64,000 nucleotides of DNA from Lysobacter changpingensis (GCF_017308985.1 NZ_JADWPE010000007.1:124001-188000); one strand, 5' to 3'; shown: positions 44,094-57,133, counted from the stretch's first letter. Notes: generated by a model from the letters alone, not told the origin. Program-made: numbers and translations.

Positions 44094-44519
44094 TCAGTGC
44101 TTCATGTTCTTGCGCAAACGCTCCAGCGCGCTGAGCTGGGCGATGCTCATGGCCAGCTGGGCCTGGGCTTCTTCCATGCTCATCTTCGGATCCTTCTTCG
44201 ACAGGATCCGCTCGGCTTCTTCCTTCGCGGCGCGGACGGCGGCTTCGTCGATGTCCTGCGCGCGCACGGCGGTGTCGGCCAGCACGGTGACGACCGTCGG
44301 CTGCACCTCGAGGATGCCGCCCGAGATCGCGAAGTCCAGCTGCTCGCCACCGGGCAGGGTCACCACGACCTTGCCCGGCTTCAGGCGGGTGATCAGCGGC
44401 GCGTGCTTCGGCGCGATGCCGAGCTCGCCGATCTCACCGGTGGCGACCACCAGCTCGGCGTCGCCGTGGAAGATTTCCTGCTCGGCGCTGACGATGTCAC
44501 AACGAATCGTGGATGCCAT
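44094..44519 (-). CDS. atpC: ATP synthase epsilon chain
   Basis: 141-residue epsilon subunit of the F1 central stalk. It has the beta-barrel N-terminal part ([39 protein letters not shown]) and two C-terminal helices ([20 protein letters not shown]) that can inhibit ATP hydrolysis. Last gene of the atp operon; a repeat hairpin lies between it and atpD. Confidence 0.97.
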   Translation of the reverse strand: MASTIRCDIVSAEQEIFHGDAELVVATGEIGELGIAPKHAPLITRLKPGKVVVTLPGGEQLDFAISGGILEVQPTVVTVLADTAVRAQDIDEAAVRAAKEEAERILSKKDPKMSMEEAQAQLAMSIAQLSALERLRKNMKH

Positions 44520-44545
44520 GGAGAACGTGCCTTTCTTCTGCGTCC

Positions 44546-44569
44546 CCCTCTCCCGCCTGCGGGAGAGGG
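44546..44569. repeat. Dispersed CCCTCTCCCGC hairpin between atpD and atpC
   Basis: Perfect 11-bp stem CCCTCTCCCGC / GCGGGAGAGGG with a 2-nt loop, followed on the plus strand by TTGGGGTGAGGG. It is the canonical member of the dispersed family, here inside the atp operon, where it could lower atpC relative to atpD. Confidence 0.75.
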
Positions 44570-44663
44570 TTGGGGTGAGGGCGGAAGCGGAGCCTCCACC
44601 CTGACCCTCTCACCTTCGCGCACCGTTCAGTGCTGCGATGGGAGAGGGAACAAGATCAACCGA

Positions 44664-46207
<1,544 letters not shown>

Positions 46208-46211
46208 CGCC

Positions 46212-47075
46212 TTACACCGCCGCGGCGCCGCCGACGATTTCCGAGATTTCCTGCGTGATCGCAGCCTGGCGGGCCTTGTTGTAGACCAGGTTCAGCGTGC
46301 CGATCAGCTTGGTGGCGTTGTCGGAGGCGGCCTTCATCGCGACCATGCGCGCGGCATGCTCGGACGCGACGTTCTCCAGCACCGCCTGGTACACCAGCGA
46401 CTCGACGTAGCGGTTGAGCACGTGGTCGAGCACGGTCGCCGCATCGGGTTCGTAGATGTAGTCCCAGTCGTGCTTGGCGACCTGCGTCTCCGCCGGCGGC
46501 AGCGGCAGCAGTTGGTCGAACGCCGCACGCTGGGTCATCGTGTTGACGAAGTCGTTGTAGCAGACGAACACGCGGTCGAGGTTGCCGCTGCTGTAGCCGT
46601 CCAGCATCACCTTGACCACGCCGACCAGGTCTTCCAGCTTCGGCTGGTCGCCCAGGTGGGTGACCGAACCGACCATGTTGACCTTGATGCGACGGAAGAA
46701 CACCGAGGCCTTCTGGCCGATGGTGACGACGTCGATCTCGACGCCCTGCTCGTGCCACTTGCGGAACTCGCCGAGCAGCTTGCGGAACAGGTTGTTGTTC
46801 AGGCCACCGGCGAGGCCGCGGTCCGACGACACGATGATGTAGCCGACGCGCTTCACGTCCTGGCGCTCGACCAGGTACGGATGCTGGTAATCGGAGTTGG
46901 CCTGCGCCAGGTGGCCGATCACCTGCTTCATCACGCGCGCATACGGACGCGAGACCTTCATGCGTTCCTGCGCCTTGCGGATCTTGGAAGCCGAGACCAT
47001 CTCGAGCGCGCGCGTCACCTTGCGGGTGTTCTGCACGCTCTTGATCTTGGATTTGATTTCGCGTCCGCCTGCCAT
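46212..47075 (-). CDS. atpG: ATP synthase gamma chain
   Basis: 287-residue rotor shaft of F1. N-terminal coiled-coil [20 protein letters not shown] and C-terminal helix [20 protein letters not shown] (conserved rotor contact) are intact; internal [17 protein letters not shown] is the gamma signature. Lies in order between atpA and atpD. Confidence 0.98.
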   Translation of the reverse strand: MAGGREIKSKIKSVQNTRKVTRALEMVSASKIRKAQERMKVSRPYARVMKQVIGHLAQANSDYQHPYLVERQDVKRVGYIIVSSDRGLAGGLNNNLFRKLLGEFRKWHEQGVEIDVVTIGQKASVFFRRIKVNMVGSVTHLGDQPKLEDLVGVVKVMLDGYSSGNLDRVFVCYNDFVNTMTQRAAFDQLLPLPPAETQVAKHDWDYIYEPDAATVLDHVLNRYVESLVYQAVLENVASEHAARMVAMKAASDNATKLIGTLNLVYNKARQAAITQEISEIVGGAAAV

Positions 47076-47094
47076 CTGTCGCTCGCTCTGCTCG

Positions 47095-47185
47095 CTCGTG
47101 ATTCGTGATTAGTCATTCGTGATTCGTATGGTTGGCGATCCGCGTGCTGCTTTTGCGAATCACCAATCCCGAATCACGAATCACG
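47095..47185. repeat. GATTCGTGATT repeat element in atpA-atpG spacer
   Basis: CGTGATTCGTGATTAGTCAT-type units at ~47097-47128 and reverse-complement units GCGAATCACCAATCCCGAAT plus CACGAATCACGG at ~47154-47185. The layout is the same as in the next spacer, consistent with a mobile or expanding hairpin. Confidence 0.7.
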
Positions 47186-47188
47186 GCT

Positions 47189-48739
47189 TCACCAGGTGCC
47201 GGTCTGCTTGAACTCGGCGATGCCCTTCTTGAAGGTCGCCTCGATCTCGTCGTTCCAGTTGCCGGTGCTGTTGATCGTCTTGACCAGCTCGCCCTGCGTG
47301 TTGACGAAGTGGGCGTGCAGACCCTCTTCGAACGCCAGGATCTTGTTGACCGGCACGTCGTCGAGGTAGCCCTCGTTGACGGCGTAGATCGACAGGGCCT
47401 GCAGCGCGATCGACATCGGCGCGTACTGCTTCTGCTTCATCAGCTCGGTGACGCGCTGGCCGCGCTCGAGCTGCTTGCGGGTGGCTTCGTCCAGGTCGGA
47501 GGCGAACTGCGCGAACGCAGCCAGCTCACGGTACTGGGCGAGCGCGATGCGGATGCCGCCCGACAGCTTCTTGATGATCTTGGTCTGGGCCGCACCACCG
47601 ACGCGCGACACCGAGATACCGGCGTTCACGGCCGGGCGGATGCCGGCGTTGAACAGGTCGGTTTCCAGGAAGATCTGGCCGTCGGTGATCGAGATCACGT
47701 TGGTCGGCACGAACGCGGACACGTCGCCGGCCTGCGTTTCGATGATCGGCAGCGCGGTCAGCGAACCGGTCTTGCCCTTCACTTCGCCGTTGGTGAACTT
47801 CTCGACGTACTCCTCGGACACGCGCGCGGCGCGCTCGAGCAGGCGGCTGTGCAGGTAGAACACGTCGCCCGGGTAGGCTTCGCGACCCGGCGGGCGCTTG
47901 AGCAGCAGCGAGATCTGGCGGTAGGCGACGGCCTGCTTGGACAGGTCGTCGTACACGATCAGCGCATCTTCGCCGCGGTCCATGAAGAACTCGCCCATCG
48001 TGCAGCCCGAGTAGGCCGAGATGTACTGCATGGCGGCCGATTCGGACGCCGTGGCGGCGACGACGATCGTGTGCGCCAGCGCGCCGTTCTCTTCCAGGCG
48101 ACGCACGATGTTCGCGACGGTCGAGGCCTTCTGGCCGATCGCCACGTACACGCACTTGATGCCCGTGCCCTTCTGGTTGATCACCGCGTCGATGGCCAGG
48201 GCGGTCTTGCCGGTCTGGCGGTCGCCGATGACCAGCTCGCGCTGGCCGCGGCCGATCGGGATCATCGCGTCGACGGTCTTGTAACCGGTCTGCACCGGCT
48301 GGTCGACCGACTTGCGCCAGATCACGCCCGGGGCGACGCGCTCCACCGGAGCGGTCTGCGAGGCGCCGATCGGGCCCTTGCCGTCGATCGGCTCGCCCAG
48401 CGCGTTCACGACGCGGCCGAGCAGTTCGCGACCCACCGGCACTTCGAGGATACGGCCGGTCGTCTTGGCGACGTCGCCTTCGCGCAGGTGCTCGTAGTCA
48501 CCCAGGACCACGGCGCCGACCGAGTCGCGCTCCAGGTTCAGCGCCAGCGCGTAGGTGCTGTTCGGCAGCTCGATCATTTCGCCCTGCATCACGTCGGCCA
48601 GGCCGTAGATGCGCACGATGCCGTCCGACACCGAGGTGACGGTGCCTTCGTTGCGCGCTTCGGCGGTCAGCTTGACCTTCTCGATGCGGGTCTTGATCAG
48701 TTCACTGATTTCGGACGGGTTGAGCGTGGTGGTTGCCAT
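47189..48739 (-). CDS. atpA: ATP synthase subunit alpha
   Basis: 516-residue non-catalytic F1 subunit. N-terminus [21 protein letters not shown]-loop [15 protein letters not shown], and the arginine-finger region [20 protein letters not shown] (finger residue in [19 protein letters not shown]) are intact. ATG at 48739 was chosen on homology; the frame extends 8 codons further. 48 nt after atpH. Confidence 0.98.
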   Translation of the reverse strand: MATTTLNPSEISELIKTRIEKVKLTAEARNEGTVTSVSDGIVRIYGLADVMQGEMIELPNSTYALALNLERDSVGAVVLGDYEHLREGDVAKTTGRILEVPVGRELLGRVVNALGEPIDGKGPIGASQTAPVERVAPGVIWRKSVDQPVQTGYKTVDAMIPIGRGQRELVIGDRQTGKTALAIDAVINQKGTGIKCVYVAIGQKASTVANIVRRLEENGALAHTIVVAATASESAAMQYISAYSGCTMGEFFMDRGEDALIVYDDLSKQAVAYRQISLLLKRPPGREAYPGDVFYLHSRLLERAARVSEEYVEKFTNGEVKGKTGSLTALPIIETQAGDVSAFVPTNVISITDGQIFLETDLFNAGIRPAVNAGISVSRVGGAAQTKIIKKLSGGIRIALAQYRELAAFAQFASDLDEATRKQLERGQRVTELMKQKQYAPMSIALQALSIYAVNEGYLDDVPVNKILAFEEGLHAHFVNTQGELVKTINSTGNWNDEIEATFKKGIAEFKQTGTW

Positions 48740-48787
48740 GGGTTGAGTCCCTTGATCCGGCATAGACCGGAATTGCAGATGAATTCG

Positions 48788-49315
48788 TTATTGCGACAGC
48801 GTCGACTGCAGGCGCTCGAGCTTGCCCTTCAGCGAGCCGTCGATGACCACGTCGCCCGCGTCGATCACCGCGCCGCCGATCAGCGAGGCATCGACCGCCG
48901 TCTCGATCTCGACCTCTCGGCCGAAGCGCTTCTTCAGCGCGGCCTTGATGGCGTCGAGTTCGGCGGACGGCAGCTCGCTCGCAGCGGTGACCTTCGCCTT
49001 GACCACGCGCTCGGCTTCGGCGCGCAGCTCTTCGAACTGGCCGGTGATTTCCGGCAGCAGCACGAGGCGGCGGTTGTCGGCGAGCAGGCCGAGGAAGCGG
49101 GTGAAGGCTTCATCGGCGCCGTCCGGCGCAAGCAGGCCGACCGCGTCGGCGGGGTTGAGCAGCGGGTGGCCGAGCAGCGCCTGCGCCTGCGGATCGGCAG
49201 CCACGCGCGAAGCGAAGGCGAGCGCCTGCGACCACGCAGCGGTGCGACCGCCCTCGCGCGAAAGCGCGAAGGCGGCACGTGCGTACGGACGGGCGAGGGT
49301 CAAGGCCTGGGTCAT
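48788..49315 (-). CDS. atpH: ATP synthase delta chain
   Basis: 175-residue peripheral-stalk subunit linking F1 alpha to subunit b. Starts MTQALTLARPYARAAFALSR; the C-terminal region (ALKKRFGREVEIETAVDASL; GGAVIDAGDVVIDGSLKGKL) is the OSCP/delta signature. Position between atpF and atpA is canonical. Confidence 0.97.
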   Translation of the reverse strand: MTQALTLARPYARAAFALSREGGRTAAWSQALAFASRVAADPQAQALLGHPLLNPADAVGLLAPDGADEAFTRFLGLLADNRRLVLLPEITGQFEELRAEAERVVKAKVTAASELPSAELDAIKAALKKRFGREVEIETAVDASLIGGAVIDAGDVVIDGSLKGKLERLQSTLSQ

Positions 49316-49363
49316 TTCAGATCATTCCGCTCGAGCGAGCCTGGGTGATGCCGTGTGCACAGA

Positions 49364-49834
49364 TCAAAGCTGGGCTGCCAGCTCGTCGAGCAGCGCCTTG
49401 TGGGCGTTGGCGTCGATTTCGCGCTTAAGCAGCTTTTCGGCGCCGGTCACGGCCAGCGTGGAGACCTGCTTGCGCAGTTCCTCGCGGGCGCGGTTCGATG
49501 CCGCCGCAATCTCGGCTTCGGCCGCCGACTTCTGCCGGTTGGCTTCGGCGATCGCGTCGTTCTTGGCCTGGTCGATGATCTGATTGGCGCGCTGGTGCGC
49601 CTGCTCGATGATCTCGTTGGCCTTGGTACGCGCGCTACGCAGCTCGGCGTCGACGCTCTGCTGTGCCTGCGCGAGGTTCTTCTGGCTCTGCTCGGCGGCA
49701 GCCAGGCCCTCGGCAATCTTTTGTTGACGTTCTTCGATCGCCTTGTTCAGCGGCGGCCAAATGAACTTCATCGTGAACCAGATCAACACGATGAACGTGA
49801 TCATCTGGCCGAAGAAGGTCATGTTGAGATTCAT
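49364..49834 (-). CDS. atpF: ATP synthase subunit b
   Basis: 156-residue stator. One N-terminal helix ([20 protein letters not shown]) then a long charged coiled-coil rich in Ala/Gln/Glu that dimerises along F1. Same length as E. coli b. 48 nt separate it from atpH. Confidence 0.97.
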   Translation of the reverse strand: MNLNMTFFGQMITFIVLIWFTMKFIWPPLNKAIEERQQKIAEGLAAAEQSQKNLAQAQQSVDAELRSARTKANEIIEQAHQRANQIIDQAKNDAIAEANRQKSAAEAEIAAASNRAREELRKQVSTLAVTGAEKLLKREIDANAHKALLDELAAQL

Positions 49835-49928
49835 GACAGCTCCGATGGAACGCGGGTTTTTCGGGCTTTACGCCCGGGAGAGCCGTCCGGGTCTCGGACG
49901 GCTCAATAGATCGGCTTGCGGCCCGGGA

Positions 49929-50216
<288 letters not shown>

Positions 50217-50284
50217 CTACTGAAACGTTTTGGTTTGGACGACTAAGGAAGGTGAAGCTTGGAAGGTGAAGCGGTAAAGCGAAA

Positions 50285-51524
<1,240 letters not shown>

Positions 51525-51710
51525 AGCGCCCGGTAGAGCCGCAAAAGTATAAAGGTCGCCTTAAGTCCGGGCAACCGGCGAGGGTTACGGAGGCCGGATT
51601 TCGGGCCAATCCCCACGTTTCGCCCCGACTGCGACATTTTCCTGAACGATAGCCGCAACCTATCGCCGCCGCTGGAACATTCGATTGGACCGCGAGGGCC
51701 GCAGCTGCAT

Positions 51711-51729
51711 AATGAGAACCACTCTCATT
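51711..51729 (+). promoter_or_regulatory. Fur-type iron box upstream of DUF2061 gene
   Basis: AATGAGAaccacTCTCATT is a perfect 7-5-7 palindrome of 19 bp that closely matches Fur boxes of xanthomonads (AATGAGAATCATTCTCATT). It ends 13 nt before the ATG at 51743, so bound Fur would block transcription or RNA polymerase entry when iron is sufficient. Confidence 0.75.
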
Positions 51730-51742
51730 TGAGGACCCGCTC

Positions 51743-51964
51743 ATGGCCAAGACCTTCAGTTTCGCCGCCGTCCATTTCAGCGTCGCCTTCACCGTCGGCT
51801 ACCTGATGACCGGCAGCGTCTGGGTGGGCGGTGCGCTGGCCCTGGTCGAGCCGGCGTGCAACACGGTCGCGCTCCACTTCCACGAGAAGGTGTGGAAGCG
51901 CATCGAAGCGCGCGGCCAGGCCGCGCGCCAACCCGATGCTGCGAGCGGCGCCGTCGCGTTGTGA
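51743..51964 (+). CDS. DUF2061 small membrane protein
   Basis: 73 residues. It begins MAKTFSFAAVHFSVAFTVGY and has two helices separated by GSVWVGGALALVEPACNTVA; HFHEKVWKRIE is the conserved end of DUF2061. GAGGA is well placed before the ATG. Function unknown. The Fur box directly upstream indicates induction by iron starvation. The C-terminal ~12 residues are low complexity. Confidence 0.85.
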   Translation: MAKTFSFAAVHFSVAFTVGYLMTGSVWVGGALALVEPACNTVALHFHEKVWKRIEARGQAARQPDAASGAVAL

Positions 51965-52088
51965 CGCAGTTCCGCTTCCGGCGTCCCATCGCGACCGGTT
52001 GCGGAACCTTTCCCGAGTCCCCCGGTCCCATCCACCGATCGCCCGCCGACGGTCTCTCCTCGTCAACGGCAGTCCCGGTGGGCCCTCC

Positions 52089-52114
52089 GAAGCCCCGGCT
52101 CGCGCCGGGGCTTC
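52089..52114 (+). terminator. Strong hairpin after the DUF2061 gene
   Basis: Perfect 11-bp stem GAAGCCCCGGC / GCCGGGGCTTC with TCGC loop. GCCTTGTC follows, so the T-content is modest. The remainder of the 51965-52295 spacer has no recognised gene; it presumably includes the promoter of the outer-membrane protein gene. Confidence 0.65.
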
Positions 52115-52295
52115 GCCTTGTCCGGCCATCGCGAATCGCGCAGTCGCGCTGCGATGCGCGTGAGCCGCATGTGATCGCATATGCCCTCGAACGCGTCGTC
52201 GCCGCATCGACGCGCACGACGCGGCGACTTTCACTTCTGCTGCATCGCGCCTGCGGCTCCATAGCCACTCGCATTCGTTTCGATGGAGTGGACTG

Positions 52296-53102
52296 ATGAT
52301 GGAGTTGAAGCATTTGGGCCTTGCATTGGGCCTGTCTTCCCTGCTCTTCGCGAGCGCCGCGCAGGCGCAACAGAACGATCGTTTCACCCTTCGCCTCGGC
52401 GTGATGGATGCCGACGCGTCCAGCGAACTCACCGCCCGCACGCAGTTCATGGGGCAGGACTATCGCTACAGCCAGGAATTCGATTTCGGCAGCAACGAGG
52501 TGTCGCCGCGAATCGACGGCACCTTCCGTTTCAGCGAACGCCAGCGGCTGGTATTCGACTACTTCCAGTACGACAAGGAGAACACCACCACGCTCGATGG
52601 CGACCTGTCGTTCGGCGAGGTCACGATCCCCGCGGGCAGCTTCGCGCGTGCCGAAGCCGAGTTCACGCTGGCGAGCCTGATGTACGACTACGCGGTGGTG
52701 GACACCGATACCTTCGAACTGGGCCTGCAGATCGGCGCCGAATGGGCGAAGCTCGACGGACGCCTGCTCGCGGAAGCCGGCCCGTACCGGTATGAAGACC
52801 GCGACCAGCAGGACGGCTACGCACCCGTGGTCGGTGCGCGGTTCACGTTCGCGCCGGGCGAGAAGTGGCTGATCAACCTGCAGGGCCAGTACCTGGACGC
52901 CGACTGGGGCGACTTCGGCGACTACGACGGCAGCATCTCGCGCGCGAACGCGGCGGTGGAGTACCGCTTCACGCCGGTGTTCGGCGCATTCGTCGGCTAC
53001 GACTGGTTCAAGCTCGATGCGCGTCGCGGCGGACGCGATGGATCGCTCGGCCTCGACCATCGCTTCAAGGGGCCGGTCGCGGGGGTGTCGTTCTCGTTCT
53101 GA
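52296..53102 (+). CDS. Outer-membrane beta-barrel protein
   Basis: 268 residues. Signal peptide MMELKHLGLALGLSSLLFAS ending AQAQ, then alternating amphipathic strands with aromatic girdle residues and a terminal strand GPVAGVSFSF with the C-terminal Phe that BAM recognises. About 12 strands are plausible. The nearest pattern is an OmpW-like or porin-like small barrel without a recognised ligand. GGAG lies 7 nt before the ATG. Confidence 0.8.
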   Translation: MMELKHLGLALGLSSLLFASAAQAQQNDRFTLRLGVMDADASSELTARTQFMGQDYRYSQEFDFGSNEVSPRIDGTFRFSERQRLVFDYFQYDKENTTTLDGDLSFGEVTIPAGSFARAEAEFTLASLMYDYAVVDTDTFELGLQIGAEWAKLDGRLLAEAGPYRYEDRDQQDGYAPVVGARFTFAPGEKWLINLQGQYLDADWGDFGDYDGSISRANAAVEYRFTPVFGAFVGYDWFKLDARRGGRDGSLGLDHRFKGPVAGVSFSF

Positions 53103-53125
53103 TCGAAGTTGCAACGCACCAAAGC

Positions 53126-53157
53126 GAAACAGGCGCGGAACTCCGCGCCTGTTTCGT
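53126..53157. terminator. Bidirectional terminator between barrel gene and lpdA
   Basis: CGAAACAGGCGCGG / CCGCGCCTGTTTCG perfect 14-bp stem with a 4-nt loop. A-rich before and TTTCGTT after, so it can act on both converging transcripts. Confidence 0.85.
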
Positions 53158-53179
53158 TGCTGCCGCCTGGAACCCCGAC

Positions 53180-54997
53180 CTACTTCTTCTTCGGGATGTA
53201 CAGGTCGGTGATCGTGCCTTCGTAGACTTCGGCCGCCATCGCCACCGTTTCGCTGAGCGTCGGGTGCGGATGGATCGTCGCGCCGATGTCGCCGGCTTCG
53301 GCGCCCATCTCGATGGCCAGCGCCACTTCGCTGATCAGGTCGCCCGCGTGCACGCCGACGATGCCGCCGCCGATGACGCGATGCGTCTTCTCGTCGAAGA
53401 CCAGCTTGGTGAAGCCCTCGCCACGGCCGATGCCGACCGCGCGGGCGGACGCGGCCCACGGGAACTTGCCCACGCCCACGTGCAGGCCCTTGGCCTTGGC
53501 TTCGGTCTCGGTGACGCCGACCCACGCGATCTCGGGATCGGTGTAGGCCACCGACGGCACCACGCGCGCGACCCACTCGCGCTTCTCGCCGGCGATCACT
53601 TCCGCCGCGAGCTTGCCCTCGTGCGTCGCCTTGTGCGCGAGCATCGGCTGTCCGACGAGATCGCCGATGGCGAAGATGTGCGGCACGTTGGTGCGCATCT
53701 GGCGATCGACCGGGATGAAGCCGCGCTCGGTCACCTGCACGCCGGCCTTGTCGGCGTCGATCCTGTTGCCGTTCGGCGCGCGGCCCACGGCGACCAGCAC
53801 GCGATCCCACGTGCCCTTCTCCAGCGCGGGCGTCGCGCCGGCGTCGGCGGCTTCGAACGACACGGTGATGCCGCCCTTCGCGGCCTCGACCTTCGCGGCC
53901 TTGGTCTTGAGATGGACGACGACGCCCTGCTTCTTCAGGCGATCGGCCAGCGGCTTCACCAGGTCCTTGTCGGCGCCCGGCATCAGCTGGTCCATGAATT
54001 CCACGACGGTCACTTCGCTGCCCAGCGCGCGATACACCGTCGCCATTTCCAGGCCGATGATGCCGCCGCCGACGACGAGGAGCTTTTTCGGCACTTCGGC
54101 CAGCTCCAGCGCATCGGTGGAATCCATGATGCGCGGGTCGTCCCACGGGAAGTTCGGCAGCTTCACCGCCTGCGAACCGGCCGCGATGATGCACTGCTCG
54201 AAACGCAGCAGCTGCGTCTTGCCGTCGTCGCCGGTGATCTCCAGTTCGTTGGGCGACACGAATTTCCCGACGCCCTGCACCGAACGCACCTTGCGCTGCT
54301 TGGCCATGCCGGCCAGGCCCTTAGTGAACTGCGACACGACCTTGTTCTGCTTGAAGTCGCGCAGCTTGTCGAGGTCGATCTTCGGCTTGCCGAAGCTGAT
54401 GCCGATGTCGGCCGAATGCGCGGCTTCCTCGATCAGCGCCGCCGCGTGCAGCAGCGCCTTCGACGGGATGCAGCCGACGTTGAGGCAAACGCCGCCAAGC
54501 GTGGCGTAGCGTTCGACGATGACGGTATCGAGGCCGAGGTCGGCCGCGCGGAACGCGGCGGTGTAGCCGCCGGGACCCGAGCCGAGCACGACCACGCGGC
54601 ATTCGATGTCGGCCTTGCGACCGGTACCGAGCGCGGGCTTGGGCGCCTCGCTCGGCGGCGCGGCCGGGGACGGCGCGACCGGCGGCTTCGTCTGCTCGGG
54701 GGACGGCGCGGCGGCGGCCGGCGCGGGGGCTTCGGCCGGCTTCGGCACGGCGGCTTCGCCGGCGCCTTCCAGCACGACGATCACGGCGCCCTCGGCGACC
54801 TTGTCGCCGACCTTCACCTTGATCTCCTTCACCACGCCTTCGTCGGACGACGGGACTTCCATCGTCGCCTTGTCCGATTCCAGTGTGACCAGGCCCTGGT
54901 CCTTCTTCACCGTATCGCCGACGGCGACGAGCAGCTCGATCACCGGTACGCCGTCGTAGTCGCCGATGTCCGGCACCTTGACTTCAATGGTCGCCAT
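53180..54997 (-). CDS. lpdA: Dihydrolipoyl dehydrogenase (E3) with N-terminal lipoyl domain
   Basis: 605-residue FAD enzyme reoxidising dihydrolipoamide in pyruvate dehydrogenase. The N-terminal lipoyl domain (residues 1-80; lipoyl Lys43 in LESDKATMEVP) is joined by an Ala/Pro linker to the E3 body: FAD motif VLGSGPGGYTAAFRAADLGL, redox-active disulphide GGVCLNVGCIPSK, NAD motif VVGGGIIGLEMATVYRALGS, and the dimer-interface His near the end (ATIHPHPTLSETVAMAAE). Neisseria and xanthomonads share this lipoyl-E3 form. The operon order aceF - exported protein - lpdA lacks aceE nearby. Confidence 0.97.
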   Translation of the reverse strand: MATIEVKVPDIGDYDGVPVIELLVAVGDTVKKDQGLVTLESDKATMEVPSSDEGVVKEIKVKVGDKVAEGAVIVVLEGAGEAAVPKPAEAPAPAAAAPSPEQTKPPVAPSPAAPPSEAPKPALGTGRKADIECRVVVLGSGPGGYTAAFRAADLGLDTVIVERYATLGGVCLNVGCIPSKALLHAAALIEEAAHSADIGISFGKPKIDLDKLRDFKQNKVVSQFTKGLAGMAKQRKVRSVQGVGKFVSPNELEITGDDGKTQLLRFEQCIIAAGSQAVKLPNFPWDDPRIMDSTDALELAEVPKKLLVVGGGIIGLEMATVYRALGSEVTVVEFMDQLMPGADKDLVKPLADRLKKQGVVVHLKTKAAKVEAAKGGITVSFEAADAGATPALEKGTWDRVLVAVGRAPNGNRIDADKAGVQVTERGFIPVDRQMRTNVPHIFAIGDLVGQPMLAHKATHEGKLAAEVIAGEKREWVARVVPSVAYTDPEIAWVGVTETEAKAKGLHVGVGKFPWAASARAVGIGRGEGFTKLVFDEKTHRVIGGGIVGVHAGDLISEVALAIEMGAEAGDIGATIHPHPTLSETVAMAAEVYEGTITDLYIPKKK

Positions 54998-55016
54998 TGT
55001 GGGGTTCTCCTGCGGC

Positions 55017-55694
55017 TCAGCCGGTGGCGCCGGCGAGCGTCTGTTCCAGTTGCACGTCGAGTTCGTCGAGCGATTCCTCGAGCTCGCGCCAGCGCTTGTA
55101 GCGTTTCTCGTCGCTATCGTCGGTGGCCTCGATCAGCAGGCCGACCTGTTCCATGAGTTCGGCCGTGGGGCCGCAGCCGGGCTGCAGGCCGCTGACGCGC
55201 AGCGACCCGCCGGCCGCCGCATCGTCCACGACGAACAGCAGCACCTCGCCCTCGTGGAACTGCGCGGTGCGATCGGCCGGGACCTGCGTGCTCAGCGCAC
55301 GCTGCCAGTCGGCGACGACGCGACGCGCGAGCGCGGCCGGCATCGGCACTTCGATCACCTCGGGCTGCTGGCCGATGCGCAGTTCGCGCTTGCCGCCGCT
55401 CCACACTTCGATGCGTTCGTCGGCCTGCGTGTAGCGCAGGCGCCAGTCGCCCTCGCCTTCGCCGGCGAACAGCTGCACGCCGCTTTCGGCGCTGCGCGCG
55501 GGCAGGCGGGTCAGGCTGAGCACGGGCTTGTCGCCGCCGAAGAACAGCTGCTCCACGGCGGTGCCGTAGTTCTCCGTCGCCGGCGGCCAGCCGCGGCCGA
55601 GGTCCAGCGCGCACGCCTCGTCGGCGTGCGCGGCGGACGTCGTCGCGAGGGCGGCGAAGGCCGCCAGCGTCAGGCCCAGCGCGCGGAACGTCAC
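55017..55694 (-). CDS. Exported protein of unknown function between aceF and lpdA
   Basis: 225 residues from a GTG at 55694 that overlaps the aceF stop (GTGA), which fixes the start. Signal peptide MTFRALGLTLAAFAALATTS with cleavage near AAHA. Mature part has two Cys (C-terminal LQPGCGPTAELMEQ and DEACALDLGRGW) and a helical, acidic C-terminus (DSDEKRYKRWRELEESLDEL). I recognise no family; a role in pyruvate dehydrogenase is unlikely as it is exported. It is co-translated with aceF and 19 nt before lpdA, so it is an insertion into a metabolic operon. Confidence 0.7.
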   Translation of the reverse strand: MTFRALGLTLAAFAALATTSAAHADEACALDLGRGWPPATENYGTAVEQLFFGGDKPVLSLTRLPARSAESGVQLFAGEGEGDWRLRYTQADERIEVWSGGKRELRIGQQPEVIEVPMPAALARRVVADWQRALSTQVPADRTAQFHEGEVLLFVVDDAAAGGSLRVSGLQPGCGPTAELMEQVGLLIEATDDSDEKRYKRWRELEESLDELDVQLEQTLAGATG

Positions 55695-57133
55695 AGCAGC
55701 ACGCGCCGCATGTCGGCCAGCAGCTGCGCCAGGTACGCGGTGAAGCGCGCGGCGGCGGCGCCGTCGATGACGCGGTGGTCGTAGCTCAGCGACAGCGGCA
55801 GGATCAGGCGCGGCGCGAACTGCTTGCCGTCCCACACCGGACGGATCGCCGACTTCGACACGCCGAGGATCGCGACTTCCGGTGCATTCACGATCGGGGT
55901 GAACTTGGTACCGCCGATGCCGCCCAGCGAGCTGATCGAGAAGCAGCCGCCGCTCATGTCGGCCGGGCCCAGCTTGCCGTCGCGCGCCTTCTTGGCGAGT
56001 TCGGCGGTTTCCTGGGCGATCTGCAGCACGCCCTTCTTGTCCACGTCGCGCACGACCGGCACGACCAGCCCGTTCGGCGTGTCGGCGGCGAAGCCGATGT
56101 GGAAGTACTTCTTCATCACCAGGTTCTCGCCGGAACCATCGAGCGATGCGTTGAAGGTCGGGTACTTCTGCATCGCCGCGACCGACGCCTTCATCAGGAA
56201 GGCGAGCATGGTGAGCTTGACGCCGCTCTTCTCGTTTTCCTTGTTGAGCGCGACGCGCAGCTCTTCCAGGTCGGTGATGTCGGCATCGTCGTGCTGCGTG
56301 ACGTGCGGGATCATCGCCCAGTTGCGCGCGAGGTTCGCGCCGGACAGCTTCTGGATGCGCGACAGCGGCTTGCTTTCGATCTCGCCGAACTTGGCGAAGT
56401 CGACCTTCGGCCACGGCAGCAGGTTGAGGCCGCCGCCACCGGCGACCGGCGCGGCACCGGCCGACGGCGCGGCGCCGCCTTCCATCACCGACTTCACGAA
56501 TTTCTGCACATCCTCGCGGCTGATGCGGCCACCGCGCTCGCTGCCGGCGACGTGCGACAGGTCCACGCCGAGCTCGCGCGCGAACAGGCGCACTGCCGGG
56601 CTGGCGTAGGGCACCTTGTCGGGCATCAACTCGCCCGAGTCGAAGGTGACCGGCGGGCTGCGCGGCGGCATCGCTTCCGGATCCACGCCCGGACGCGAGG
56701 CGTCGATCGAGGCCTGGGCGATGCGGTCGGGCTGCTGCGGCACGACGACGGGCTCGACCTTGGCACCGGTCTCGGCGGTCTTGACCTGCTGCGACGGCGC
56801 GGCCGGCTCGGCACGCGCGGGCGCGGCGGCCTTGGCCGGAGCCGGAGCCTGAGCGGCGGCGGGCTGCGGCACTTCGGCGGCCGGCGCTCCGTCGGTCGGC
56901 TCGATCAGCGCCACGACGCTGCCTTCGGCCAGCTCGTCGCCGATCTTGACCTTGATCTCGCGGATGACGCCGGCGAACGGCGCCGGAACCTCCATGGTGG
57001 CCTTGTCCGATTCCAGCGTGACCAGTCCCTGGTCCAGCTTCACCGTGTCGCCGACCGCGACCAGCAATTCGATCACCGGCACGCCGTCGTAGTTCCCGAT
57101 GTCGGGAACGCGTGCTTCTTTGAGCTCAGCCAT
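55691..57133 (-). CDS. aceF: Dihydrolipoamide acetyltransferase (E2) of pyruvate dehydrogenase
   Basis: 480 residues with a single lipoyl domain (Lys in LESDKATMEVPAPF), an Ala/Pro linker, a peripheral-subunit-binding domain (ASPAVRLFARELGVDLSHVA; RGGRISREDV) and the catalytic core with SYDHRVIDGA (catalytic His/Asp). Start ATG 57133 is chosen because it begins the lipoyl domain; the open frame continues upstream only through G+C bias. First gene of the aceF - exported protein - lpdA operon. Confidence 0.96.
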   Translation of the reverse strand: MAELKEARVPDIGNYDGVPVIELLVAVGDTVKLDQGLVTLESDKATMEVPAPFAGVIREIKVKIGDELAEGSVVALIEPTDGAPAAEVPQPAAAQAPAPAKAAAPARAEPAAPSQQVKTAETGAKVEPVVVPQQPDRIAQASIDASRPGVDPEAMPPRSPPVTFDSGELMPDKVPYASPAVRLFARELGVDLSHVAGSERGGRISREDVQKFVKSVMEGGAAPSAGAAPVAGGGGLNLLPWPKVDFAKFGEIESKPLSRIQKLSGANLARNWAMIPHVTQHDDADITDLEELRVALNKENEKSGVKLTMLAFLMKASVAAMQKYPTFNASLDGSGENLVMKKYFHIGFAADTPNGLVVPVVRDVDKKGVLQIAQETAELAKKARDGKLGPADMSGGCFSISSLGGIGGTKFTPIVNAPEVAILGVSKSAIRPVWDGKQFAPRLILPLSLSYDHRVIDGAAAARFTAYLAQLLADMRRVLL

